The notes beneath the pieces were generated by a model. That model did no database searches. It worked only from the letters and a program-made list of their open reading frames with translations, and was not told where the DNA came from. From positions 1 through 48,584 of the IMG/VR virus record IMGVR_UViG_3300032334_001302: a DNA stretch of 48,584 nt. The stretch is one strand, 5' to 3'. Shown here one piece after another: positions 1 through 6,680 of the stretch. A program made the translations under genes and the position numbers. This stretch comes from a virus. Numbering within the stretch: the stretch's first letter is position 1; each line of letters opens with the position of its first letter.

Positions 1-444
1 ATCACCTGCATGTATTCCCATAGCAATGGCACAATCTTTACCTGTTTGTTCAGCAATTGATAAAGCAGCTGCTTGAATAATTGAGCTAAAAATTTTATTA
101 CGATTAGGAACTACAGTTGCTTTCATATTATCTTCAGCATAGTGTCCTTCAGGAACATCATCACCACCCTTTACTAAAGCAGAGTTAAGTAATTTGTCTA
201 ATCCTTTCAGTGTAATTACTTGATGTTTTACTTTAGCATAGTATTGTTCATCCTCATAACGAGAATGAGCATTCAAATACTTTACTAATTCTTTAGCACG
301 CTGTAATTCTACATTGTGTTTTTGTCCATAATCAAAGGAAAGAGCACAAACCTCATATCCATTAGCCAATAAGTGTAATAATAAAGTACTAGAATCCATC
401 CCCCCTGATAGACTAAGTACTGCTTGTTTTGGGTGTTTTTTCAT
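1..444 (-). CDS. queC: 7-cyano-7-deazaguanine synthase (QueC), 3' end outside window
   Basis: QueC converts 7-carboxy-7-deazaguanine to preQ0 with ATP and ammonia. The 148 visible residues show the PP-loop ATP-binding signature SGGMDSS (residues 13-19), then SFDYGQKHNVEL and VVPNRN, all typical of QueC. The C-terminal part, where the family's zinc-binding cysteines lie, is beyond the window edge. The ATG follows the stop of an inserted GIY-YIG gene by only four bases. The start MKKHPKQAVLSLSGG repeats a relic found 750 bases upstream. With the DpdA-like gene nearby, the likely role is supplying a deazaguanine base for phage DNA. Identification is from motifs and is strong; the modification role is inferred. 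Confidence 0.93.
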   Translation of the reverse strand, partial: MKKHPKQAVLSLSGGMDSSTLLLHLLANGYEVCALSFDYGQKHNVELQRAKELVKYLNAHSRYEDEQYYAKVKHQVITLKGLDKLLNSALVKGGDDVPEGHYAEDNMKATVVPNRNKIFSSIIQAAALSIAEQTGKDCAIAMGIHAGD

Positions 445-448
445 AACG

Positions 449-1156
449 TTAATATAAATAATCTTTTTTTAGTTTCCAAATATAATTTAAGTAAGGTTTA
501 TTTCTTTTTATAGCTCCTTGGATTCCTTTATAACCTGCTTTATATACTTCACCATATGAAATCCATTCTTTTATAAAATTTCCTTTTAAATCTAATTGAA
601 TTATACCTTGTCCTTTTGATTTACTAATATTATTATTTCTTTCTTCAGTATAAATTTTATGCTTCCAAGAAGAAATATCTCTATTTGTAAGTTTTTCTTT
701 TATTTTTTGTTTTGATTCTTCTGATCTAGGGGATTTACATTTCCATGTTTTATCTTTAGTACCTCCCCCAACCATGTTAGAAGTATCTTGTACTATCCAA
801 GTTTTTCCTTTAGTAGTACTTTTTCCCTTCATTTTATCTGATTGTTCTTTTTTCCAATTTTCAGTGTGGTTTAAAGGTCCAAAGGGTTTATTGGTTTTAT
901 TATAGTAAAGGGGATTAGTAGCAGCATTAAATTTTTCTAACCAAAAGATTTCTTTTGCATTTAATAAAGAAATATCTTCTACATATTCTAAAATTTCAAG
1001 TTCAGTTTCTTTATATTTTTTTAAATCTTCTTTATATTCTTTGCCGCTACCTTTATAATACTTGTTTCCTCCTTTATGTTTACCCACATAAAATTTTTCA
1101 GTAGCTATTATCTTTCGTCGATAGATATATGGTTTATTAAAATCTATATTATTCAT
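449..1156 (-). CDS. GIY-YIG homing endonuclease inserted at the start of queC
   Basis: The 235-residue protein starts with a GIY-YIG nuclease domain: PYIYRRKI, then FYVGKHKGG about ten residues on, then YYKGSGK and a Glu in the EIFWLEKF helix (residues about 9-90). Short basic NUMOD-like stretches follow, and the last 45 residues (IQLDLKGNFIKEW to YLNYIWK) resemble an IENR1/NUMOD helix-turn-helix DNA-binding repeat. This is the modular layout of free-standing phage homing endonucleases such as the Seg/I-Tev relatives. Its ATG lies just behind an AATATTTATAA promoter-like motif, so it seems to carry its own promoter. It separates a 12-codon relic of queC from the working queC. Fold call is firm; target site is inferred from the insertion. 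Confidence 0.88.
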   Translation of the reverse strand: MNNIDFNKPYIYRRKIIATEKFYVGKHKGGNKYYKGSGKEYKEDLKKYKETELEILEYVEDISLLNAKEIFWLEKFNAATNPLYYNKTNKPFGPLNHTENWKKEQSDKMKGKSTTKGKTWIVQDTSNMVGGGTKDKTWKCKSPRSEESKQKIKEKLTNRDISSWKHKIYTEERNNNISKSKGQGIIQLDLKGNFIKEWISYGEVYKAGYKGIQGAIKRNKPYLNYIWKLKKDYLY

Positions 1157-1160
1157 TTAT

Positions 1161-1170
1161 TATAAATATT
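1161..1170 (-). promoter_or_regulatory. late-promoter-like motif before the GIY-YIG gene
   Basis: In gene sense it reads AATATTTATA, ending five bases before the ATG. It is the same element found in front of many structural genes in the window. If it is a -10 box the transcript would be almost leaderless. Confidence 0.5.
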
Positions 1171-1191
1171 ATAAATTTAAAAACTGTCACG

Positions 1192-1233
1192 TCATATCCC
1201 TCCACTTAATGATAATACTGCTTGTTTATTCAT
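1192..1233 (-). pseudogene. relic of the original queC start
   Basis: Read on the minus strand this encodes MNKQAVLSLSGGI followed by TGA. The residues QAVLSLSGG are identical to those at the start of the working queC 750 bases downstream, where the reading frame continues into MDSS. Its ATG overlaps the stop of the 45-residue gene as ATGA, the arrangement expected for an original, translationally coupled queC start. Homology ends exactly at the Gly-Gly of the PP-loop, where the GIY-YIG segment begins. I read it as the left-over 5' end of queC after insertion of the endonuclease gene. Confidence 0.85.
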
Positions 1234-1367
1234 AGTTTTGTTTTATTTACTAATCTACGTAATTGTTCTAAATTAGACAAGCTTAAGCGAAAACGATTTT
1301 CCCAAAGTGCATCTAATAATTTTTTAATTTCAGCCTCGTAAGCTGGATTGATATCTATTGGACTCAT
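1230..1367 (-). CDS. small unknown protein, 45 aa, coupled to its neighbours
   Basis: I do not recognise it. It has 45 residues (MSPIDINPAYEAEI...), probably helical and charged, with no Cys and no membrane segment. Its ATG overlaps the stop of the upstream 82-residue gene as ATGA. Its own TGA overlaps the ATG of the queC relic in the same way. This double coupling makes it likely to be a real gene and shows that it formed an operon with queC before the endonuclease arrived. Confidence 0.7.
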   Translation of the reverse strand: MSPIDINPAYEAEIKKLLDALWENRFRLSLSNLEQLRRLVNKTKL

Positions 1368-1612
1368 AGGAAAAGACCAACAATTTTTTCTATATCAATT
1401 TCCATTTCCCCAAAATTACTTTGACCAGTACTAAAATAACCAATCAACCAATTTTCAGGATACATCATAATCTTTCCCTTGTATTTAGGGGTAGTTACTT
1501 CTTTAGTTTTAACGGGGATTCTAGAGGCACTAGCTGCTCTAAATACTTGATTTCCCAAATCGCTACCTGCGGGCTTACCTAGGTAGTCGTACAATGACAT
1601 AAATTTTTCCAT
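1364..1612 (-). CDS. small unknown protein, 82 aa
   Basis: Unrecognised. The sequence starts MEKFMSLYDYLGKPAGSDLG; the second Met (MSLYDYLGK) is also a possible start. The middle is basic (KTKEVTTPKYKGKI) and the C-terminus is WLIGYFSTGQSNFGEMEIDIEK. No signal peptide or membrane helix is visible. It lies in a tight run of small genes between the DpdA-like gene and queC, three bases behind the 51-residue gene and overlapping the 45-residue gene by four bases. A role near base modification can only be guessed from position. Confidence 0.75.
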   Translation of the reverse strand: MEKFMSLYDYLGKPAGSDLGNQVFRAASASRIPVKTKEVTTPKYKGKIMMYPENWLIGYFSTGQSNFGEMEIDIEKIVGLFL

Positions 1613-1615
1613 ATT

Positions 1616-1771
1616 TTATTTTTTAATTTCTTTATAATACAAAAACATAAATATAGCTAATGATAATTGATTCATACCAAGAGTATAATGACTCAAAATA
1701 ACATTCATAATAGCACAAGCTACATTCCCTCCAATCGTAACGGGTAAACCGTATTTAATAATTTTATCCAT
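1616..1771 (-). CDS. small hydrophobic protein, 51 aa
   Basis: A 51-residue reading frame starting MDKIIKYGLPVTIGG and ending FYYKEIKK-like (FMFLYYKEIKK). Residues about 8-28 and 33-46 are hydrophobic and could form one or two membrane helices, with lysines at both ends. It begins five bases after the stop of the DpdA-like gene and ends three bases before the 82-residue gene, so the spacing suits an operon member. Function unknown; coding status rests on ATG start, spacing and amino-acid composition. Confidence 0.6.
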   Translation of the reverse strand: MDKIIKYGLPVTIGGNVACAIMNVILSHYTLGMNQLSLAIFMFLYYKEIKK

Positions 1772-1776
1772 ATATT

Positions 1777-2553
1777 TTATTTTAGTAGTTTTCTAAACAT
1801 TCGTAAATTCCAATCTAACAAATTATAATCTAAATCTGTTGTATAAAAATGATCATTCATATTGGCTTTCGGTTTTTCTGTTAAGCCATTGTGGCCGTAC
1901 TGAATACCATCTAGAGTAGCCATAATAGGGTTTGATGTATCAATTGTTTCTATAAAAGGCATATCTTTATACCAACTAAATTCTTGTGGTACCTGACATC
2001 CTAATAAATGTACTCTATCATTTTTAGATATTAAATCCATACTGTACATTCTACTTATTACTTGAACACGACCTAATGCTTTAGCGATATTTTTATTAGG
2101 ATGTGAACTGTGGTCTAAATAATACTCAGCTCCATAAGAAAATGCAATCTTTTTATAACCCAAGTCTTTGTATGTTTGATAACACAAAACAGCATCTAAA
2201 AAGTTTTGAGCTTGTACAACTGCTACTTTAGTAACGCCTTTAGGCAATTTAATTTGAGCCCATTTTCTAGCATTAACAATAGAGGCGTTTGTATCTTGCC
2301 AAACATCAGGAATAATGAATTCATTTGGTTTTAATTCGTTAACCCAATGTAATAAGCCTGAATCGTGGTACGCTTCGCCAAGTTCATGGAGGGAGTTGTC
2401 TAAAATAATATAACGACCTTGTTGTTTGGCTTTCATAAAGAAATCAACATAGTCTTTATCTTTATCTAATAAATGAACTAATGCGTAATCATAGTCGCAA
2501 AATTCAATACTATCCTCTAATAAACATAAAGGAACTTCATGGGATAATTTCAT
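1777..2553 (-). CDS. dpdA: DpdA-like deazaguanine DNA transglycosylase (TGT superfamily)
   Basis: DpdA enzymes exchange guanine in DNA for a 7-deazaguanine made by the Que pathway. The 258-residue protein has features I associate with phage DpdA proteins: LDNSLHELGE (residues 51-60, Asp52), IPDVWQD (81-87, Asp83), VAVVQAQ (110-116), VHLLGC (181-186) and IDTSNP (204-209). These fit the substrate and catalytic Asp positions of a TIM-barrel TGT. It lacks the RNA-binding PUA region of archaeal TGTs. The ATG chosen follows an AATATTTATT promoter-like motif; a TTG 36 bases upstream is the alternative. QueC lies in the same operon direction, supporting the call. Family assignment is from memory of motifs, moderately sure. 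Confidence 0.68.
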   Translation of the reverse strand: MKLSHEVPLCLLEDSIEFCDYDYALVHLLDKDKDYVDFFMKAKQQGRYIILDNSLHELGEAYHDSGLLHWVNELKPNEFIIPDVWQDTNASIVNARKWAQIKLPKGVTKVAVVQAQNFLDAVLCYQTYKDLGYKKIAFSYGAEYYLDHSSHPNKNIAKALGRVQVISRMYSMDLISKNDRVHLLGCQVPQEFSWYKDMPFIETIDTSNPIMATLDGIQYGHNGLTEKPKANMNDHFYTTDLDYNLLDWNLRMFRKLLK

Positions 2554-2567
2554 AACTGGAATATAAT

Positions 2568-2577
2568 AATAAATATT
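2568..2577 (-). promoter_or_regulatory. late-promoter-like motif before the DpdA-like gene
   Basis: Gene-sense AATATTTATT, ending 14 bases before the preferred ATG. It differs from the consensus AATATTTATA only in the last base. It would overlap the coding sequence if the upstream TTG were the true start. Confidence 0.35.
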
Positions 2578-2589
2578 TAATTTCCCCAA

Positions 2590-3102
2590 TTAAAATACGG
2601 GAATAGGTTTGATTTTTGGTAAATTTCTTGATTCTCTATACGCCTCTAAAAACTCAGGTATGGTTCCCTCGAACGATTCAAACATATCTTTGATATGTTC
2701 TTCAGTACCACCAAAATTCGTTTTAACATCTTTAACAAATGCAACCCAACGATTAAGCTCATCACGTTCAGCATCATTCAGCAAACGTTTGCGACGTTGC
2801 CAATACAGTTTTGTAATTTGACGTTCTTGCCAGTCAATATTTTCATAAGAACCGGAATAATTGGCTTTATATTTGTCTATTTCCTGTTTTTCGAACCAAA
2901 ACTCGTATTCTCGTTGTTTGTAATAAGGAGTAACATCATAGTCACCATTTTTGACCTTATCCCAAATAGAGGCCATCTTAGACAATGTTTTGTGTTCTTG
3001 ATAACGTCTCCACCAAAAAAACTTGTTGTAAGTTTTGTTTGGTTTTGGGGGGGTTGGGTCATAAGTGGATTTCCACTTTAGACAATCTTCAACCATGCTC
3101 AT
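2590..3102 (-). CDS. unknown protein, 170 aa
   Basis: Unrecognised. It is rich in Trp, Tyr and charged residues (KFFWWRRYQEHK near residue 27; WQERQITKLYWQRRKR near 90-105) and Pro-rich near residues 16-22. It has no obvious membrane helix and looks like a soluble helical protein. Its ATG overlaps the stop of the 76-residue gene as ATGA, and its stop is close to the DpdA-like gene. Position suggests an accessory operon of small early genes. Confidence 0.72.
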   Translation of the reverse strand: MSMVEDCLKWKSTYDPTPPKPNKTYNKFFWWRRYQEHKTLSKMASIWDKVKNGDYDVTPYYKQREYEFWFEKQEIDKYKANYSGSYENIDWQERQITKLYWQRRKRLLNDAERDELNRWVAFVKDVKTNFGGTEEHIKDMFESFEGTIPEFLEAYRESRNLPKIKPIPVF

Positions 3103-3329
3103 ATACCTTGCTCCCTTCTTAAATCATAATCTTCTTTATCTGCCTCAGAATACACATTGATATTCAAATAACGACCATTACCAAGATCATTTAAACATTG
3201 AAATGCTTCTTCGGGGTCCCACTCTTTACAAAACTCATATTCCTCTTGGTTAAGGATTTCAGTAAACGACATAATTACGTTGTAACGTTCTAACTCTTGT
3301 TCTGCTTGATAAATTTCTTCGATGTTCAT
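3099..3329 (-). CDS. small acidic unknown protein, 76 aa
   Basis: Unrecognised acidic protein, MNIEEIYQAEQELERYN at the N-terminus and EADKEDYDLRREQGI at the C-terminus. It is the first gene of a coupled pair, overlapping the 170-residue gene by four bases. A GTTCGTATATT element lies about 20 bases upstream of its ATG and may be its promoter. Small acidic phage proteins are often inhibitors of host factors, but nothing here shows that directly. Confidence 0.72.
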   Translation of the reverse strand: MNIEEIYQAEQELERYNVIMSFTEILNQEEYEFCKEWDPEEAFQCLNDLGNGRYLNINVYSEADKEDYDLRREQGI

Positions 3330-3350
3330 AACCTTTATTTCTATGTCGTC

Positions 3351-3361
3351 AATATACGAAC
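3351..3361 (-). promoter_or_regulatory. GTTCGTATATT element, possible non-late promoter
   Basis: The 11-base string GTTCGTATATT (gene sense) stands 21 bases before the ATG of the 76-residue gene. The same string occurs before and inside the DNA polymerase gene. It differs from the AATATTTATA element of late genes, so it could mark another temporal class. Confidence 0.35.
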
Positions 3362-3396
3362 AATCTTTCGGGGAGCCAAATCTCCTCGCAAAGTTT

Positions 3397-4560
3397 TTAA
3401 AAATAAGTTATTGTGTTATCGTCGTCTTTATTATTAGATTTTAAAAATATTTTTAATTTCTTAATTTCTTCCAATACTGCCTCTTTTTTAAAGAACTCAG
3501 GAGAACTAATATCTTTACTTAAAGCTTCTATTTTATCAATAGCTGCTTCTACTTCTAGTTCACGTTCATTATCTTCATCCTCAATTATCCAATCATTTTC
3601 TGGTTCTTCAATATCTTCTGTTAAATCAGCTTCTAACCATTCTAAATCTTCCTCTGTTAATTTATCTTGATGTTGGTAAATCTTATATTCTTTTATTTTA
3701 TCATCTAAGCTATCATATGCCTCTACTACGTTCCTCATATCTTCTACTTTTTCCTCTAGTGGTGTTTCTACACGTCTAGTAAGTTGGGCAAAAGCAAAAT
3801 TAGCGGCTATAACTAAAGCAATAGCAAGTGGATCAAATACAAATATAATAACTAATAACAAATAATTAATGATACGGTCCATACCAATTCCCGTTAATCC
3901 TGAAAGATATTTAAGTGGGCCTAATTCACTTGCTGTAGTTGAGTTTGTTTTAATAGCAAGAATTTTATTTTCAATAGAAAATATAGAATCATTTACTATA
4001 TCTACTTTACTTGATAATTTATCATCTGATTGAGATGCTTTGTCTAATTGTTTTATACTTGCATTATTAGATCTTACAACTAAATTACCGTTTTTATCAG
4101 TATATTGAGTAGTAGAACCTTTAGATAAACTTCCTCTTAAATCGGATAATGATTGTTTTTCTTTAAGTATATTGTCTCTAGTTCCCTCATATAACTTCTT
4201 TTTTGTTTCTAAAGTAGTAATTTGTTGAGTGGTTACTTGGTCTTTATTAGCTGTTTCTTGGTAGGCACTACTAAGGAAACCATAAATACCCATTGATGTA
4301 ATTAAAATTAAAATACTTACAGCTACTATTAAATAAATCTTTAATGCTCTATTTAACTTATCCCAATATTGATACAATAAAGAAGCAATAACTAATTTAG
4401 ATACTTCTAAAGAAGCAGCCATAACCCCTACAGCAAAAGCAGCTCCAGCAAATAACTTCATTAAACCACTTACTGAATAGAAGGCGGCTGAAGCACTTAC
4501 TGATAGAGCTGATAGAGCTATAATGAAAGGAAATATCCTTTCTTTAATTTTTTCAAACAT
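3397..4560 (-). CDS. membrane protein with coiled-coil and acidic tail, 387 aa
   Basis: Unrecognised integral membrane protein. Hydrophobic helices lie near residues 10-30, 34-58, 76-98 and 232-258. Between the third and fourth is a polar, partly coiled-coil segment (about 103-218, Lys/Gln/Ser rich). The C-terminal 110 residues are strongly acidic (EDEDNERELEVEAAIDK) and would face the cytoplasm if the loop is periplasmic. It follows a terminator-like hairpin behind the 69-residue gene. A role in the host envelope such as exclusion of other phages or lysis timing is possible but not shown by any motif. Confidence 0.8.
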   Translation of the reverse strand: MFEKIKERIFPFIIALSALSVSASAAFYSVSGLMKLFAGAAFAVGVMAASLEVSKLVIASLLYQYWDKLNRALKIYLIVAVSILILITSMGIYGFLSSAYQETANKDQVTTQQITTLETKKKLYEGTRDNILKEKQSLSDLRGSLSKGSTTQYTDKNGNLVVRSNNASIKQLDKASQSDDKLSSKVDIVNDSIFSIENKILAIKTNSTTASELGPLKYLSGLTGIGMDRIINYLLLVIIFVFDPLAIALVIAANFAFAQLTRRVETPLEEKVEDMRNVVEAYDSLDDKIKEYKIYQHQDKLTEEDLEWLEADLTEDIEEPENDWIIEDEDNERELEVEAAIDKIEALSKDISSPEFFKKEAVLEEIKKLKIFLKSNNKDDDNTITYF

Positions 4561-4577
4561 AATTTAAAAATTAAGCT

Positions 4578-4601
4578 GGTGAGAGCTTATTTGCTCTCAC
4601 C
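4578..4601 (-). terminator. hairpin over the stop of the 69-aa gene
   Basis: GGTGAGAGC pairs perfectly with GCTCTCACC across a six-base loop (AAATAA in gene sense). The stem contains the last codons and stop of the 69-residue gene. In gene sense it is followed by AGCTTAATTTTT, a weak T-tract. It looks like a terminator or attenuator between that gene and the membrane protein. Confidence 0.6.
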
Positions 4602-4796
4602 TGTGCTTTTTTTCTTTTTGTAGTACTTACGTTTTGGTTTTGTTTTAGGAGCAGGAGCTTCTTGAGTAGCTACCAGTTCTTGAACTGTAGGTTCAACTAC
4701 TACAGGAGCCGGAGCTTCAACTACTACTGGAGCCGGAGCTTCAACCACTTTACTTTCACCGAAAATTAAGTTTCTGAGTTTTTGGATTATATTCAT
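4587..4796 (-). CDS. small protein with PAPVVVE repeats and a Lys-rich tail, 69 aa
   Basis: The N-terminus (MNIIQKLRNLIFGESK) is an amphipathic helix. It is followed by two near-identical VVEAPAPVV units and a third degenerate one, then a basic tail KPKRKYYKKKKSTGESK. The Ala/Pro/Val linker with a lysine tail recalls histone-H1-like or DNA-coating tails, but no family is recognised. It sits 12 bases behind the ribonucleotide reductase gene and ends in a hairpin, so it is probably the last gene of the replication operon. Confidence 0.72.
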   Translation of the reverse strand: MNIIQKLRNLIFGESKVVEAPAPVVVEAPAPVVVEPTVQELVATQEAPAPKTKPKRKYYKKKKSTGESK

Positions 4797-4808
4797 AGTT
4801 TTTATTTT

Positions 4809-6665
4809 TTATACGATTTCGCACGCACCTGAAGCACAAGCAACGCTTTCCATTAGGGCTGTGTTATCATCCATTTCGATTACTTTTGTTAAATCTATAG
4901 AATGTAGTGAAGAAACAGCTGTTTCAAATTGTTCCTTTGTAATAGTAGAAAAAGGTGCCTGTACATAGGTTCCCAAGTCTTCCGGAAGAACAGATAATGC
5001 TGTGAAATATTCTTTATTTTCATAAAGCCATTCTCCAACTGCAGGCCATTCATCTTGTTTAAGAGTTACTGTAGCTGATACGTTATGCATATTAGCACCT
5101 TTTCTATGACCCGGTTTAATCCAGTTTTTGTTAATTGTTTTAATACGTTCTAACATATCCATAGCTGATTCTTTACGTGTAATAGAACCTTCTGGAGCAC
5201 GTTGAGGAACAGAAACAATTGATTGTAATGTTGGTTTGAAGAAATCATCTTCCAACATTTCTGGATGGTACATGTTTAAGTAAGAATATAAAGCTTCATT
5301 TTTACCTAAACGAATTCTACGTAAGTAAAAATCATCATGCCAAGCATGGATACCTGAGCTAGTACCTAATACTAAACTTGTAGTACCTGAGGGTTTAACT
5401 GTAGTAACACGAGCTGCTTTATTAATACCTAATACTTTAGCTACACGTTCGTTTTCTTCAACAGCTACTTTAGCTGCCTCTTTTATATTTAATTTAAACA
5501 CAGCACCTGAAGCAATACCTGTCATTCCAATACCTAACAATGCTTCTTTTTCGGTTGTTTTTCTCCAAACATCTCTCAAGTAATGGAAATCAGTATAAGA
5601 GGCTTGTAGTGTACCAATAAATGCTGCTGCTTTAGCTCGTGCATTGTATTCCTCTTGCGTCTCAATATCGCTAGCGTTAATTTCACACAAGTTACAGAAT
5701 TGATTAGCTTTTAAGTTAATTTCAGCACAAGGATTTGTTCCAGCATCTTTATCGTTTGTGAATAAAAATCCAGGTTCACCACTATTAGATGCCTCAATTT
5801 TAGCCCACAATCCCATAAATGTTTCTTTATCAATCAAATTACGAAGCAATACTGCTGAGTTATTAGCACGGCCACGTTGTGGGTTATTTTCCCACCAATT
5901 ACCAAACTTACAAGTTAACATATCCTCATCATGTAAATTGAACAAAGCAATAAGAGCGGCTCTACGAATACCACCTGATAATACAGCATCAGCTAAGTGA
6001 CAAATAATATCGTGACACTCAACAGTTGTTAATTTCTCACCATCATTTTTACGATCCAAAATCGCTTGCATATGAATTAAAGCAATTTTTAATGGTTCAG
6101 GACCTGGTGCTTTACCACCAACTGTAATCAATGAAGCACCTTTAGCTCTAATGTCTCTAAAGTCAAATAGAGGAGCGGTTGATGTTTGTCCAAAGTATGC
6201 TTTAGTCAACATACGAACGGCATCAGCCCATCCTTCAATAGAATCACCTACTAAATAACGCTTTGATTTCAAAGGTTTTCTAATTTCGGGTAGTTGTTCA
6301 ACATGATGTGATTGAACAGAATATCCTACTCCACAACCTGATAACAATAAGAACATAATTTCAGAAAATGCTCTAAAGTCATCAATTGGTAAGTAAGAAC
6401 AGTTAAAAATACGAGCATTGTTTATTTCAATTGGTTTACCGGCAAACTGCATGGAACGCATTGATGGTAATACCTTTTTGTCATAAACATACTGGTAAGC
6501 GGCTTCAATTTCTTCAGCCAATTGTGGAAACTTTTTTAAGTGCATTTCCTTGTTTCGAGTTACTAGCTCGTCCCATGTTTCTCTCCTGTTTTTTTCAGGT
6601 ACGAATTTCGCGTATTTGAGGTGGGTAGTAATTTCAGACAAAATTTGTGATTCTGTGGTTAGCAT
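4809..6665 (-). CDS. class II (adenosylcobalamin-dependent) ribonucleotide reductase
   Basis: Reduces ribonucleotides to deoxyribonucleotides for phage DNA synthesis. The 618-residue chain resembles the monomeric RTPR type: FNCSY (Cys89, first redox Cys), the finger-loop NPCAEI (311-316, thiyl Cys313 and Glu315), FCNLCE (323-328, second redox Cys), and a C-terminal CASGACEIV pair for re-reduction. No small radical-generating subunit gene is present in the window, fitting a B12 enzyme. It is shorter than the lactobacillus enzyme (about 740 residues). It lies 15 bases behind the helicase gene in the replication operon. Class is inferred from motifs; substrate level (NTP or NDP) is not resolved. 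Confidence 0.87.
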   Translation of the reverse strand: MLTTESQILSEITTHLKYAKFVPEKNRRETWDELVTRNKEMHLKKFPQLAEEIEAAYQYVYDKKVLPSMRSMQFAGKPIEINNARIFNCSYLPIDDFRAFSEIMFLLLSGCGVGYSVQSHHVEQLPEIRKPLKSKRYLVGDSIEGWADAVRMLTKAYFGQTSTAPLFDFRDIRAKGASLITVGGKAPGPEPLKIALIHMQAILDRKNDGEKLTTVECHDIICHLADAVLSGGIRRAALIALFNLHDEDMLTCKFGNWWENNPQRGRANNSAVLLRNLIDKETFMGLWAKIEASNSGEPGFLFTNDKDAGTNPCAEINLKANQFCNLCEINASDIETQEEYNARAKAAAFIGTLQASYTDFHYLRDVWRKTTEKEALLGIGMTGIASGAVFKLNIKEAAKVAVEENERVAKVLGINKAARVTTVKPSGTTSLVLGTSSGIHAWHDDFYLRRIRLGKNEALYSYLNMYHPEMLEDDFFKPTLQSIVSVPQRAPEGSITRKESAMDMLERIKTINKNWIKPGHRKGANMHNVSATVTLKQDEWPAVGEWLYENKEYFTALSVLPEDLGTYVQAPFSTITKEQFETAVSSLHSIDLTKVIEMDDNTALMESVACASGACEIV

Positions 6666-6680
6666 TTGTGTTTTAGTAAT

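Noticed and set aside
449-1233. A self-splicing intron in queC carrying the GIY-YIG gene
   Set aside because: The working queC has its own complete start and repeats the relic residues. Splicing would duplicate QAVLSLSGG in the protein, and I see no group I core between the parts.
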